Of a stretch of 64,000 nucleotides of DNA, positions 45,995-54,158 are shown piece after piece; within the stretch, counting starts at the first letter, position 1; every line of letters starts with the position of its first letter. The notes beneath the pieces are model-generated. The model was not told where the DNA came from. It did no database searches and was given only the letters and a program-made list of their open reading frames with translations. Origin of the DNA: Alloactinosynnema sp. L-07. Its GTDB lineage: Bacteria; Actinomycetota; Actinomycetes; Mycobacteriales; Pseudonocardiaceae. The stretch lies in NCBI RefSeq assembly GCF_900070365.1, contig NZ_LN850107.1:3534001-3598000 (forward strand), given 5' to 3'. Position numbers and translations under genes: made by a program.

Positions 45995-47125
45995 TCAGGC
46001 GACCGTGCCCGCCGCTCGCAGGCGGCTGATCTCCGCTTCGCTCAGTCCCAGCTCACCCAGAACGGCCGACGTGTCGGCACGGGCCTGGCTCGGTGGGGCC
46101 GGGACCGGCGGGACCGTGCGGCTGAACTTCGGCGCGGGCGCGGGCTGCGTGATACCGCCGACCTCCACGAAAGTGGCGCGGGCGACGTTGTGCGGGTGGC
46201 TGGGCGCCTCCTCGGGCGTGAGCACCGGCGACAGGCACGCGTCGGTCCCCTCGGCGAGCTTGGCCCACTCGTCCCGGGTGCGGGTGCGCAGCGTGGCGCC
46301 GAACAGGTCGCGCAGCGCGGGCCAGTTCTCCGGATTCAGGTGGTCGGGCACGTCCTCCAGCCCCAACACCTTCACCAGCTCGCCGAAGAACCGCGTCTCG
46401 ATGGCGCCGACGGCGACGTACTTGCCGTCGGAGGTCTCGTAGGTGTCGTAGAACGGGGCGCCGCCGTCGAGCAGGTTCTCCCCGCGCGGCTTGTTCCACA
46501 GGCCTAGGTTCCTCAACCCGAACAGGCTCGTGGTGAGCAGCGCGGCACCGTCCACCATGGACGCGTCGACCACCTGGCCGCGCCCGGAGGACTGCCGCTC
46601 GAACAGGGCCGCCAGCACGCCCATGGCCAGCATCAGCCCGCCGCCGCCGAAGTCGCCCAGCAGGTTGAGCGGGACGGTCGGCTTGGCGCCCGCCTGGCCG
46701 ATCGGCTCCAGCGCACCGGAGATGGCGATGTAGTTGATGTCGTGGCCCGCCGCCGGGGCCAGCGGGCCGTCCTGGCCCCAACCGGTGATCCGGCCGTAGA
46801 CCAGGCCGGGGTTGCGCGCCAGCAGCGCGTCCGGGCCCAGTCCCATCCGCTCGGCGACACCCGGCCGAAAGCCCTCGACGAGCACGTCGGCCTCGTCGAC
46901 CAGCCGCAGGACCAAGTCAAGCCCTTCCGGCGACTTCATGTCGACGCCGATCCAGCGCCTGCCGCGGGTGAGCGGGTCATTGGGGAACGAGAGCACGTCG
47001 AAGCCAGGCTTGGCCCGGTCGACCCGCACGACGTCCGCGCCGAGGTCGGCGAGGACGGTGCAGGCGAACGGGGCCGGGGCCAGGCCCGCCAGCTCGACGA
47101 CTTTCAGACCGGCGAGGGGTCCCAT
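45995..47125 (-). CDS. mcr: alpha-methylacyl-CoA racemase (CaiB/BaiF CoA-transferase family)
   Basis: 376 residues. Catalytic His128 (GHDINYIAISGAL), Asp158 (NLLGDFGGGG) and Glu243 (GAIETRFF) match His126, Asp156 and Glu241 of the mycobacterial racemase MCR, each shifted by two. It epimerises 2-methylacyl-CoAs so that branched chains can enter beta-oxidation. It is 18 bp downstream of an acyl-CoA dehydrogenase gene, consistent with a branched-chain lipid or steroid side-chain pathway. Confidence 0.9.
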   Translation of the reverse strand: MGPLAGLKVVELAGLAPAPFACTVLADLGADVVRVDRAKPGFDVLSFPNDPLTRGRRWIGVDMKSPEGLDLVLRLVDEADVLVEGFRPGVAERMGLGPDALLARNPGLVYGRITGWGQDGPLAPAAGHDINYIAISGALEPIGQAGAKPTVPLNLLGDFGGGGLMLAMGVLAALFERQSSGRGQVVDASMVDGAALLTTSLFGLRNLGLWNKPRGENLLDGGAPFYDTYETSDGKYVAVGAIETRFFGELVKVLGLEDVPDHLNPENWPALRDLFGATLRTRTRDEWAKLAEGTDACLSPVLTPEEAPSHPHNVARATFVEVGGITQPAPAPKFSRTVPPVPAPPSQARADTSAVLGELGLSEAEISRLRAAGTVA

Positions 47126-47143
47126 AGATCATTCCTTCGAGAG

Positions 47144-48286
47144 TCAGAGCGTGCGGGAGATGATTTCCTTCATGATCTCGTTGGTGCCGCCATAGATCTT
47201 CTGCACGCGCTGGTCCGTCCACATGCGAGCGATCGGGTACTCGTTCATGTAGCCGTAGCCGCCGTGCAACTGCAGGCACTCGTCGATGGCGACCATCGCG
47301 CGCTCGCTGGTCCACCACTTGAGCATCGCCACGGTCGGGATGTCGAGCTCGCCCTTGAGGTGCTTGGCGACGCAGTCGTCGAGGAACACCCGGCCGATGC
47401 GGGCCTCGGTGGCGATCTCGGCGAGCTTGAACTTGGTGTTCTGGAAGTTGTAGACCGGCCTGCCGAACGCCTGGCGGTCCTTGGTGTAGGCCAGGGTGGT
47501 CTCCAGCGCCAGCTCCATCGCGATCACCGACGTGACGCCGATGATCAGCCGCTCCTGCGGCAGCTGCTGCATGAGCTGGACGAAGCCCTGCCCCTCGGCC
47601 GACCCGAGCAGGTTCGACGCCGGGACGCGGACGTTGTCGAAGAACAGTTCGGCGGTGTCCTGGGCCTTGAGCCCGATCTTGTCCAGCACCCGGCCGCGGC
47701 GGAAACCGGGGCGGTCGGCCTCGACCACGATCAGCGAGGTGCCGTCGGCGCCCTTGGACGTGTCGGTCTTAGCCACCACGATGATCACGTCGGCCTGGCC
47801 GCCGTTGGTGATGAAGGTCTTGGAGCCGCTCACGACGTACTCGTCACCGTCGCGCACGGCCTTGGTCTTCACGCTCTGCAGGTCCGAACCCGTGCCCGGC
47901 TCGGTCATCGCGATGGCGCCGACCCACTCGCCGGAGGCCATCTTCGGCAGCCACGCGTGCTTCTGCTCCTCGGTCCCGTAGGCGAGGATGTAGTGGGCGA
48001 CGATGCCGTTGTGCAGCAGCACGCCCCAGCCGCTGTCCCCGGCCCGCGCCTGCTGCTCGACCAGCACGGTCTCGTGGGCGAAGGTGCCACCGCCGCCGCC
48101 GTATTCCTCGGGGATCGACAGACACAGCAGGCCGACCTCGCCCGCCTTGCGCCACAGGTCGCGGTCGACCTCGTGGTTCTCCATCCACCGCTCGACGTTC
48201 GGCGTGAGCTCCTTCTCGCAGAAGTTCTTCGCGAGGTCACGGAAGGCGTCGAGGTCTTCATCCATCCACGGCGAGCGGTACGACAT
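47144..48286 (-). CDS. acyl-CoA dehydrogenase
   Basis: 380 residues. FAD and substrate blocks AIAMTEPGTGSDLQSVKTKA and GSKTFITNGGQADVIIV are intact. The C-terminal position that often holds the catalytic glutamate (YEGT) is YGGTNEIMKEIISR, so the base is probably on another helix as in long-chain and isovaleryl enzymes. ATG at 48286 with GGAGG ahead. Co-transcribed with mcr and divergent from a TetR gene. Confidence 0.88.
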   Translation of the reverse strand: MSYRSPWMDEDLDAFRDLAKNFCEKELTPNVERWMENHEVDRDLWRKAGEVGLLCLSIPEEYGGGGGTFAHETVLVEQQARAGDSGWGVLLHNGIVAHYILAYGTEEQKHAWLPKMASGEWVGAIAMTEPGTGSDLQSVKTKAVRDGDEYVVSGSKTFITNGGQADVIIVVAKTDTSKGADGTSLIVVEADRPGFRRGRVLDKIGLKAQDTAELFFDNVRVPASNLLGSAEGQGFVQLMQQLPQERLIIGVTSVIAMELALETTLAYTKDRQAFGRPVYNFQNTKFKLAEIATEARIGRVFLDDCVAKHLKGELDIPTVAMLKWWTSERAMVAIDECLQLHGGYGYMNEYPIARMWTDQRVQKIYGGTNEIMKEIISRTL

Positions 48287-48356
48287 GGCCCCTCCAGCTG
48301 GGGTCAGGCAAACAATCCGGCATGCATGTAAGTTACAAGGCGAAGGTACCTGCACG

Positions 48357-48369
48357 ACGGACTGTCCGT
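48357..48369. promoter_or_regulatory. operator-like palindrome upstream of tetR
   Basis: ACGGACTGTCCGT is a perfect 13-bp palindrome, 31 bp before the TetR start and 71 bp before the divergent acyl-CoA dehydrogenase start. CATGTAAGTTACAAG just upstream is a second weak dyad. Confidence 0.5.
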
Positions 48370-48399
48370 AAAGTGCCCTGGACATCACGAGGAGGACAC

Positions 48400-49011
48400 G
48401 TGATCACGCGCACCCACCGCACGCAGCAGGAACGCCGCGCGCAGACAAGGGAAGCCCTGCTCGACGCGACGATCGCGACCCTGGTCGAACTGGGCTACGC
48501 GCGGACCACGGTCCAGGAGATCTGCGCGCGGGCCGGGGTGTCCCGGGGCGCGCAGCAGCATCACTTCACCACGAAGGCCGAACTGCTGACCTCGGCGCTG
48601 GAGCACCTGTTCGACCGCTTGATCGCGGAGGTGACGCAGGCCGCTGGGGCACTGCCGCCCGGCCGCGAACGGCTGATCAAGGGCATCGACCTGCTGTGGG
48701 AGGCGTACTCCGGCGCGCTGTCGACCGCGGCGGTGGAACTGTGGGTCGCGGCCCGCACGGACGAGGAACTGCGGCAGACCCTGCTCCCGGTCGACCGCGC
48801 CCTGGGCCACGCGACGCTGGAGGTGCTGCGGGCGGCCGCGGAGGGCGAGCCCCAGAAAACGGCCTCCGACGCGGAGACCGTCCTGCTCTTGACCATCAAC
48901 CTCGTGCGCGGCCTCGCCCTCGACGCCATGATCGGCGGCGACCCGCGACGGCGTGCTCGGCTGCTCGACGAGTGGAAGGCCATGATCCTGGACCGCTACC
49001 TGCGGACATGA
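48400..49011 (+). CDS. TetR-family transcriptional regulator
   Basis: 203 residues. The DNA-binding part is ALLDATIATLVELGYARTTVQEICARAGVSRGAQQHHF, followed by an all-helical ligand domain. The GTG follows GAGGAGG. Divergent from the acyl-CoA dehydrogenase-mcr operon and likely its regulator, with an acyl-CoA as plausible ligand. Confidence 0.88.
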   Translation: MITRTHRTQQERRAQTREALLDATIATLVELGYARTTVQEICARAGVSRGAQQHHFTTKAELLTSALEHLFDRLIAEVTQAAGALPPGRERLIKGIDLLWEAYSGALSTAAVELWVAARTDEELRQTLLPVDRALGHATLEVLRAAAEGEPQKTASDAETVLLLTINLVRGLALDAMIGGDPRRRARLLDEWKAMILDRYLRT

Positions 49012-49015
49012 GAAA

Positions 49016-49046
49016 GCGGGGTCCGGAGAGAAGCTCCGGACCCCGC
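49016..49046. terminator. bidirectional terminator hairpin
   Basis: Perfect 13-bp stem (49016-49028 with 49034-49046, loop AGAAG) lying between the convergent TetR and thioredoxin genes. Confidence 0.85.
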
Positions 49047-49056
49047 CACTGCGAGA

Positions 49057-49500
49057 TCAGCCCTTCGCGAGCTGCTTGTCGATCCACGCCTTGAGCTGAC
49101 GCTCACCCGGGAAACCGACCAGACGCGACGACGGCAGTTCCTTGCCGTTGCGCAGCGGGACCAGGGTGGGCAGGTAGCGGACGCTGTACTGGCGCATCAG
49201 GTCCCGGCTGCGGTCGGCGTCGACCATGCCGACCAGGATGCGGCCGTTGTACTCCTTGGCGAGCTTCGCGAGGACCGGCTTCATCTTCTGGCACGGCGGG
49301 CACCAGGTGGCGCCGAAGTCCAGGATCACCAGCTTGGTCTTCGAGATGTTCAGGACCTCAGCGTGGTTCGCCGCGGTCACATCGATGACGTTCTCAGCCG
49401 CCGGGGCGGTGGGGGCGGCCTGAGCCGCGCCGACGGCGGGGCCGGTGACCAGGGCGAGCACGCCGATGGCGCCGCAAAGTAGACGTTTCCAAGTGGACAC
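49057..49500 (-). CDS. secreted thioredoxin-like protein
   Basis: 147 residues. A signal peptide (WKRLLCGAIGVLALVTGPAVGAAQAA) is followed by a thioredoxin fold with the active site WCPPC at 66-70 and the cis-proline in LPTLVPL. It should act in disulfide reduction or exchange outside the membrane. WCPPC differs from the cytosolic WCGPC. GTG at 49500 with AAGGAG upstream. Downstream of a rhodanese gene by 47 bp on the same strand. Confidence 0.88.
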   Translation of the reverse strand: MSTWKRLLCGAIGVLALVTGPAVGAAQAAPTAPAAENVIDVTAANHAEVLNISKTKLVILDFGATWCPPCQKMKPVLAKLAKEYNGRILVGMVDADRSRDLMRQYSVRYLPTLVPLRNGKELPSSRLVGFPGERQLKAWIDKQLAKG

Positions 49501-49547
49501 TGTGAACTCCTTCTGTGCAGGGATTTCTCGATGCCCCGAGTGGGGCG

Positions 49548-49898
49548 TCACGCGCCGGTGTCGGTCGGCAGTCCGGCCGACACCCAGTCCTCGATGCCTT
49601 CCCGGTACTTGCGCACGTCGGCGTAGCCCAGTTCGAGCAGCCGCCTGCCGACGAACTCACTGTTGCGGCAGGGAATGTTCGAGCAGTAGACGACGATCGT
49701 CGCGGCTTTGTCCGGGACGACGGACGGAGCGAACCGGTCGGTGAACTCGGCGGCGTTCTCATAGGGAAATCCGGGGATGTTGCGGGCCCCGGGCAGGTGT
49801 TCCTTCTCGTAGTACGAGACTGGCATCGTGTCGACCACGATTACTGTTCCCCCCGTCATGGCGGAGCGCAGTTCGTCTCGGCTGATCAACGGCAACAT
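49548..49898 (-). CDS. rhodanese-domain protein
   Basis: 116 residues, a single rhodanese domain. Active-site Cys72 in VVYCSNIPCRNS with a second cysteine (Cys77) in the loop; HLPGARNIPGFPY is the usual N-terminal block. It could carry persulfide sulfur. It lies between a LysR gene and a secreted thioredoxin on the same strand, suggesting a small sulfur/redox unit. Confidence 0.87.
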   Translation of the reverse strand: MLPLISRDELRSAMTGGTVIVVDTMPVSYYEKEHLPGARNIPGFPYENAAEFTDRFAPSVVPDKAATIVVYCSNIPCRNSEFVGRRLLELGYADVRKYREGIEDWVSAGLPTDTGA

Positions 49899-49987
49899 GG
49901 CAACCCTTTCGGACAGGTGATCGACACCAATTCATCGTCGGGTCGCGTGGCACCGAACCTCTAATGCCGCCTGTCCATGTCGGACCG

Positions 49988-50956
49988 TTATCCCTCCGCC
50001 GGGGAGCCGCCGACCTCGACGTTGGCGTTTCGGGTCAGCCAATACCGGTAATGGGGAACGCCTTGTGCCATGCGCCAGTAGTCCGCGGTCACCCGGTTGG
50101 CGATCTCCTGGGCGTAGTCCGCGCACGGGCCGCCTTCGCGCCACGCGATCATGTGCCGGACGAACAGCGGCGACCCGGCCAGCTGCCTGCACACCATGCC
50201 CTCCCGCTGCGGCCGGGTCGGCTGGACCAGGCCGACCCCGTGCCCGCCGATCACCAGGTTCTCTCTCGCGGTCACCTCGTCGACGTCGTGGACGATCTTG
50301 GCGTCGAAGCCGTGCGCCAGGCACATCTCACGGAAGGTCACCCGGCAGCCGTCACCGCAGCTCGGGACGATCCAGTTCTCCCGCGCCAGGTCGGCGAGCG
50401 CGACCTCGCCCCGCTCGGCGAGCGGGTGCCCGGAGGGCAGCGCGACAAAGGACGGCTCGGCCACCAGGGTCAGCGTGCGCACGGACGCGGGCGTCGTGTG
50501 CCCGCGGGTGCCGCACGCGGTCACCAGAGCCAGGTCGATTCCGCCGTGGGCCGCCTGCGCCAGTAGCCGCGCGCGCGACCCATCCCCACGCGAGCGGACC
50601 TCCGCGTCCGGCCGCAGGTCCCGCAGCGAATCGAGCAGCGGAACCGCGAGGACACTGTCGTTCCACCCGACCCGCAGCGGGCCGTCGTCGGTCTCGCGGC
50701 GCTGGAAGTCGCGCTCCACCTCGTCGAACGTGAGCACTATCGCCTTGGCGCGGCGCAGCACGATCGACCCGAGCCCGGTGGCCCGCACCCCGTTCTGGTC
50801 GCGGTGGAACAGCTCCCCACCCACCAGCCGCTCGATCCGGCGCAACTGGTGGCTCAGCGCGGGCTGACCGAGGCCGAGAATGCCCGCCGCCCGGTTGAGG
50901 CTCCCGGAGTCGGCGATCGCGCAGATCACCCGTAGATGTCGAATTTGCAACCGCAT
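49988..50956 (-). CDS. LysR-family transcriptional regulator
   Basis: 322 residues. Winged HTH at 1-60 (HLRVICAIADSGSLNRAAGILGLGQPALSHQLRRIERL) and a periplasmic-binding-like effector domain. ATG at 50956. It is divergent from the cyclodipeptide synthase gene. The C-terminus (ADYWRMAQGVPHYRYWLTRN) is similar to that of the second LysR at 53160 (EAYWSEAERSPAYRRYLSCN), so the two are paralogues framing the same cluster. Confidence 0.88.
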   Translation of the reverse strand: MRLQIRHLRVICAIADSGSLNRAAGILGLGQPALSHQLRRIERLVGGELFHRDQNGVRATGLGSIVLRRAKAIVLTFDEVERDFQRRETDDGPLRVGWNDSVLAVPLLDSLRDLRPDAEVRSRGDGSRARLLAQAAHGGIDLALVTACGTRGHTTPASVRTLTLVAEPSFVALPSGHPLAERGEVALADLARENWIVPSCGDGCRVTFREMCLAHGFDAKIVHDVDEVTARENLVIGGHGVGLVQPTRPQREGMVCRQLAGSPLFVRHMIAWREGGPCADYAQEIANRVTADYWRMAQGVPHYRYWLTRNANVEVGGSPAEG

Positions 50957-50960
50957 ACCT

Positions 50961-51021
50961 CGGTATACCGCTACCAGCACCCATTCCCGAATACTTGCCA
51001 GTTCCCAATTAATTCCCAATT
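50961..51021. promoter_or_regulatory. divergent control region lysR/cyclodipeptide synthase
   Basis: CGGTATACCG, a perfect 10-bp palindrome, sits at 50961-50970 next to the LysR start. Two direct TTCCCAATT repeats at 51002-51010 and 51013-51021 are 11 bp apart, about one helical turn. This 189-bp interval (50957-51145) is clearly AT-richer than its surroundings. These are good candidates for LysR-type sites; no operator has been proven. Confidence 0.5.
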
Positions 51022-51145
51022 GCCTACGCAACTCATAATCCGATGACAACGGACAAAGGCAATACCCGACCCCCTGGACGCGGGTCATAGTCGGCGCTAC
51101 CTCCGAGCTCCCTGCCTCGGATGCCTTCGATCACCCCCAGGAGTC

Positions 51146-51844
51146 ATGGTGCTGCGACCACTCCCGCTGACCCAGCATTGCGCCAGTCCACTAGCCGAAG
51201 CCGAACACGTATGCATCGGAGTCAGTCCGTTCAACAGTTATTTCACAACCGAACGGATCGCCGATCTCGCCCGCTGGGCGGTGTCGTCATTCGCGAGCTT
51301 CCATTTCTTCGTGCCCGACGCGCCGTCGGCCTACACCCTCGAAGCGATCGGGTACACCCCGCGCGACGCCGCGCGTAAGGCACAGCGTCAAGGCAACTAC
51401 ACCCGCAACAAGATCCACCGTGCGCTGGCGCAGTGCGCCATCGACCCCGGCCCGGTGATCCTCGACTCGGCCGCGCTGGAGGTGAACCCGATGTACTCCA
51501 AGCTGCGGACCGAGGCGCACCACCGGTTCACCTCCGACCCCGGCTTCGCCAAGCATTGCCTGTCGGCTACGTCGTGGGTGCTGGAGAAGCGGCTGCGCGA
51601 CGCGGAGCCCACCCACGCCCAGTCGATGCACGCGGTGCGCTACTTCCTTGCCGAGATGCCGATGTTCGTCAACACCGTCGAGATCGCGGGCGTGTCCAGC
51701 TCGGTGTTCGCCTACCACCAGCGCGTTCCGTTCCTGGAGAAGCTCTTCGCGCGCGAGCTGTCCTGGCAGCCGCACCCGGCGCAGGGCTTCGTCGTCGTCG
51801 AGCCGGTCGTCGCCGAACAGGTCGCCGCGGAGAGTGCGCTGTGA
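51146..51844 (+). CDS. tRNA-dependent cyclodipeptide synthase (NYH subfamily)
   Basis: 232 residues. It joins two aminoacyl-tRNAs into a diketopiperazine. Catalytic Ser27 and Asn30 lie in CIGVSPFNSYFTTERI; Tyr166 and Glu170 in VRYFLAEMPMF correspond to Tyr178 and Glu182 of AlbC; Tyr190-His191 (SSVFAYH) with Asn30 define the NYH subfamily. The basic helix GNYTRNKIHRAL can bind tRNA. AGGAG is only two bases before the ATG, so a GTG at 51149 may be the true start. Overlaps the permease gene (GTGA). The amino acids used are not predictable by eye. Confidence 0.9.
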   Translation: MVLRPLPLTQHCASPLAEAEHVCIGVSPFNSYFTTERIADLARWAVSSFASFHFFVPDAPSAYTLEAIGYTPRDAARKAQRQGNYTRNKIHRALAQCAIDPGPVILDSAALEVNPMYSKLRTEAHHRFTSDPGFAKHCLSATSWVLEKRLRDAEPTHAQSMHAVRYFLAEMPMFVNTVEIAGVSSSVFAYHQRVPFLEKLFARELSWQPHPAQGFVVVEPVVAEQVAAESAL

Positions 51845-53151
51845 CTGTTACGCAGAAGCCTTCCGGTCACGACGACTACTCCTTGTCCCGGGTCCCACCG
51901 GAGCAGCGCGTCTCGTGGATCACCGTCGCCGTGCAGCGGTTCGGGCAGGTGTCGTCGTTCCACCAGTTCCTGCTCGGCGCCGTGCTCGGTTTCGGCATGA
52001 CGTTCTGGGAAGCGGTCATCGCCATCACCGTCGGCTCGGTGATGCTGGAGATCATCACCATCATGATGGGGATCGCGGGCACCAAAGAAGGTCTGTCCAC
52101 GGCGCTGCTGACCAGGTGGACCGGGTTCGGCCGCAGCGGGTCGGCCATGGTCGGGCTGCTGATCTCGCTGAGCCTCGCGGGCTGGTTCGGGGTGCAGAAC
52201 GACGTGTTCGCCCACGGCCTGCACGCGCTGATGGGCGGGCCGCCGGTGTGGGTGTGGGCGCTGGCAGGCGGCGCGCTGGTCACGGCGATCGTGGTGTTCG
52301 GCTTTCACGCGATGGCGTGGACGGCCTATCTCACGGTGCCCGCCTTCCTCGCGCTGGCCGGGTACTCGATCATCGACGCGCTCGGTGAGCACTCGCTGGC
52401 CGACCTGGTCGCGGCGGCCCCGCCCGGGCCCGCGATGTCGCTGGCGCAGGGCACCACCCTGGTGGCGGGGGCGTTCATCATGGGCGCGGTCATGACCCCG
52501 GACATGACCAGGTTCAACGGGTCGCCCGCCGACGTGGTGAAGCAGACGCTGGTCAGCGTGACCCTCGGCCAGTACGTGATCGGCCTGGTGGGGGTGCTGC
52601 TCGCACACGCGGCCAAGAGCTCCGATGTGGTCGGCATCATCACCTCGTCGTCCGGGGTGCTCGGCACGCTGATCCTGGTCACGGCCATCCTCAAGATCAA
52701 CGACTGGAACCTGTACTCGTCGTCGCTCGGGTTGATCAACACCGTCGAGGTGCTGTTCTCCCGGACGCTGGACCGCGTCACCGCCACGTGCCTGCTCGGC
52801 GCGATCGGCACGGTGCTGTCCGCGATCGGCATCCTCACCCACTTCACCACGTTCCTGATGTGGATCGGGGTGATCACACCCCCGGTCGCCGGTGTGGTGA
52901 TCGCCGAGTATTTCCTGGTCAAGCGGTGGCGCGCGGAACTCGAAGCCTCCCGCGCCACGGGCGATCTTCCCGCCACTTGCCCGAACTGGGTACCCTTGGG
53001 ACTTGTCTGCTGGGCGGGCGGCGCCGCGGTCGGCTTCCTTGTGCCGATCGGGATTCCCACGATCAACTCTGTGATCGCGGCCTTGGTGATGTACGTGGCG
53101 CTGAGCAAGGTGACCACCAACCGCGCGATATCCCGAGCCGTCGGGAGGTAG
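51841..53151 (+). CDS. NCS1-type cytosine/purine permease
   Basis: 436 residues, about 12 membrane helices. The early block FGQVSSFHQFLLGAVLGFGMTFWEAV and MTPDMTRFNGSPADVV, with GLINTVEVLFSRTLDRV later, are typical of nucleobase:cation symporter-1 (CodB-like) proteins. Translation is coupled to the cyclodipeptide synthase. It may import a nucleobase used to decorate the cyclodipeptide, or move the product itself; both are inferences. Confidence 0.87.
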   Translation: MTVTQKPSGHDDYSLSRVPPEQRVSWITVAVQRFGQVSSFHQFLLGAVLGFGMTFWEAVIAITVGSVMLEIITIMMGIAGTKEGLSTALLTRWTGFGRSGSAMVGLLISLSLAGWFGVQNDVFAHGLHALMGGPPVWVWALAGGALVTAIVVFGFHAMAWTAYLTVPAFLALAGYSIIDALGEHSLADLVAAAPPGPAMSLAQGTTLVAGAFIMGAVMTPDMTRFNGSPADVVKQTLVSVTLGQYVIGLVGVLLAHAAKSSDVVGIITSSSGVLGTLILVTAILKINDWNLYSSSLGLINTVEVLFSRTLDRVTATCLLGAIGTVLSAIGILTHFTTFLMWIGVITPPVAGVVIAEYFLVKRWRAELEASRATGDLPATCPNWVPLGLVCWAGGAAVGFLVPIGIPTINSVIAALVMYVALSKVTTNRAISRAVGR

Positions 53152-53159
53152 GACACTTC

Positions 53160-54107
53160 ATGCATCTGGATGTTCACCACCTACGTGTGGTGCGAGCGGT
53201 CGCGGAATCCGGGAGTCTCTCCCGGGCCGCGGCCGCGCTCGGCGTCACCCAGCCCGCGGCGAGCGCACAGCTCAAGCGGCTGGAGCAACTGCTGGGCTAC
53301 CAACTGTTCGAGCGGCGCGGCGGCATCGTGGTCCCCACCGCGATGGGAGACTTGCTGCTGCGCCGCATCACCTCGGTGCTACCGCAGATGGACCGGCTGC
53401 TGGAGGACATCGGCCTGGCCAACGGCGCGGACCTCCCGCCGAGCACCGCGCGCGTCGGCGCGGTGTGCAGCGCGGTCGTGGCGCACCTGGCCTCGGCCAT
53501 CTCCAGCGTCTGGCCCGAGATCGACGAGACCACGATCGTCCACGACGACGACAGCGACGGACTGCTGGCCCTACTGGAGGAGGGCAGAGCGGAGTGCGCG
53601 ATGGTCAAGGATTACCCGGGCTATGAGCTCACACTCCCCCGCGCCGTCGACATGGCCGTCGTCGCGGTCGAGCCGACTTTCGTGATGCTGCCGGAACACC
53701 ACCCACTGGCCTGCAACGCCGAGATCGAGCTGACCGACCTGCGCGACGCGAACTGGGTGCTGGCGGGCAACGGCACGTCCGCGGTGTTCACCGAGTTCTT
53801 CACCCGGACCTGCGCCGACGCGGGCTTCGTCCCCGACATCACCCATATGGTGAGCTCCCAGCCGATGGCGCAGATGGTGGTGCGCTCGGGCGCGGTGGGC
53901 CTCGTCCAGCCGTGCTGCGAGGGCCACGCGGGCGTCGCGATACGACCGCTGCGTGGGGAAGTCCTGCGCCGCAGGCACGTGCTGGCCTGGCGCGGCGACA
54001 CCTTCGTCGCCGAACGGCAGGAGAAACTGGTCGCGGCCCTGAGCGAGGCGTACTGGTCGGAGGCCGAACGCAGCCCCGCCTACCGCAGATATCTGTCCTG
54101 CAACTGA
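53160..54107 (+). CDS. LysR-family transcriptional regulator
   Basis: 315 residues. HTH VHHLRVVRAVAESGSLSRAAAALGVTQPAASAQLKRLEQL and effector domain. It starts 8 bp after the permease stop, so it belongs to the same operon and probably gives feedback control. Paralogous to the divergent LysR at 49988-50956. Its stop codon is the first base of the strong terminator stem. Confidence 0.88.
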   Translation: MHLDVHHLRVVRAVAESGSLSRAAAALGVTQPAASAQLKRLEQLLGYQLFERRGGIVVPTAMGDLLLRRITSVLPQMDRLLEDIGLANGADLPPSTARVGAVCSAVVAHLASAISSVWPEIDETTIVHDDDSDGLLALLEEGRAECAMVKDYPGYELTLPRAVDMAVVAVEPTFVMLPEHHPLACNAEIELTDLRDANWVLAGNGTSAVFTEFFTRTCADAGFVPDITHMVSSQPMAQMVVRSGAVGLVQPCCEGHAGVAIRPLRGEVLRRRHVLAWRGDTFVAERQEKLVAALSEAYWSEAERSPAYRRYLSCN

Positions 54108-54154
54108 CAATGTCGGGTCAACGGGTCCCAACGGACCCGTTGACCCGACATTGT
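54107..54154. terminator. strong bidirectional terminator
   Basis: A perfect 22-bp stem (54107-54128 and 54133-54154) with loop CAAC, ending both the cyclodipeptide operon and the convergent M1-like gene (stop at 54159). Confidence 0.9.
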
Positions 54155-54158
54155 GTGC

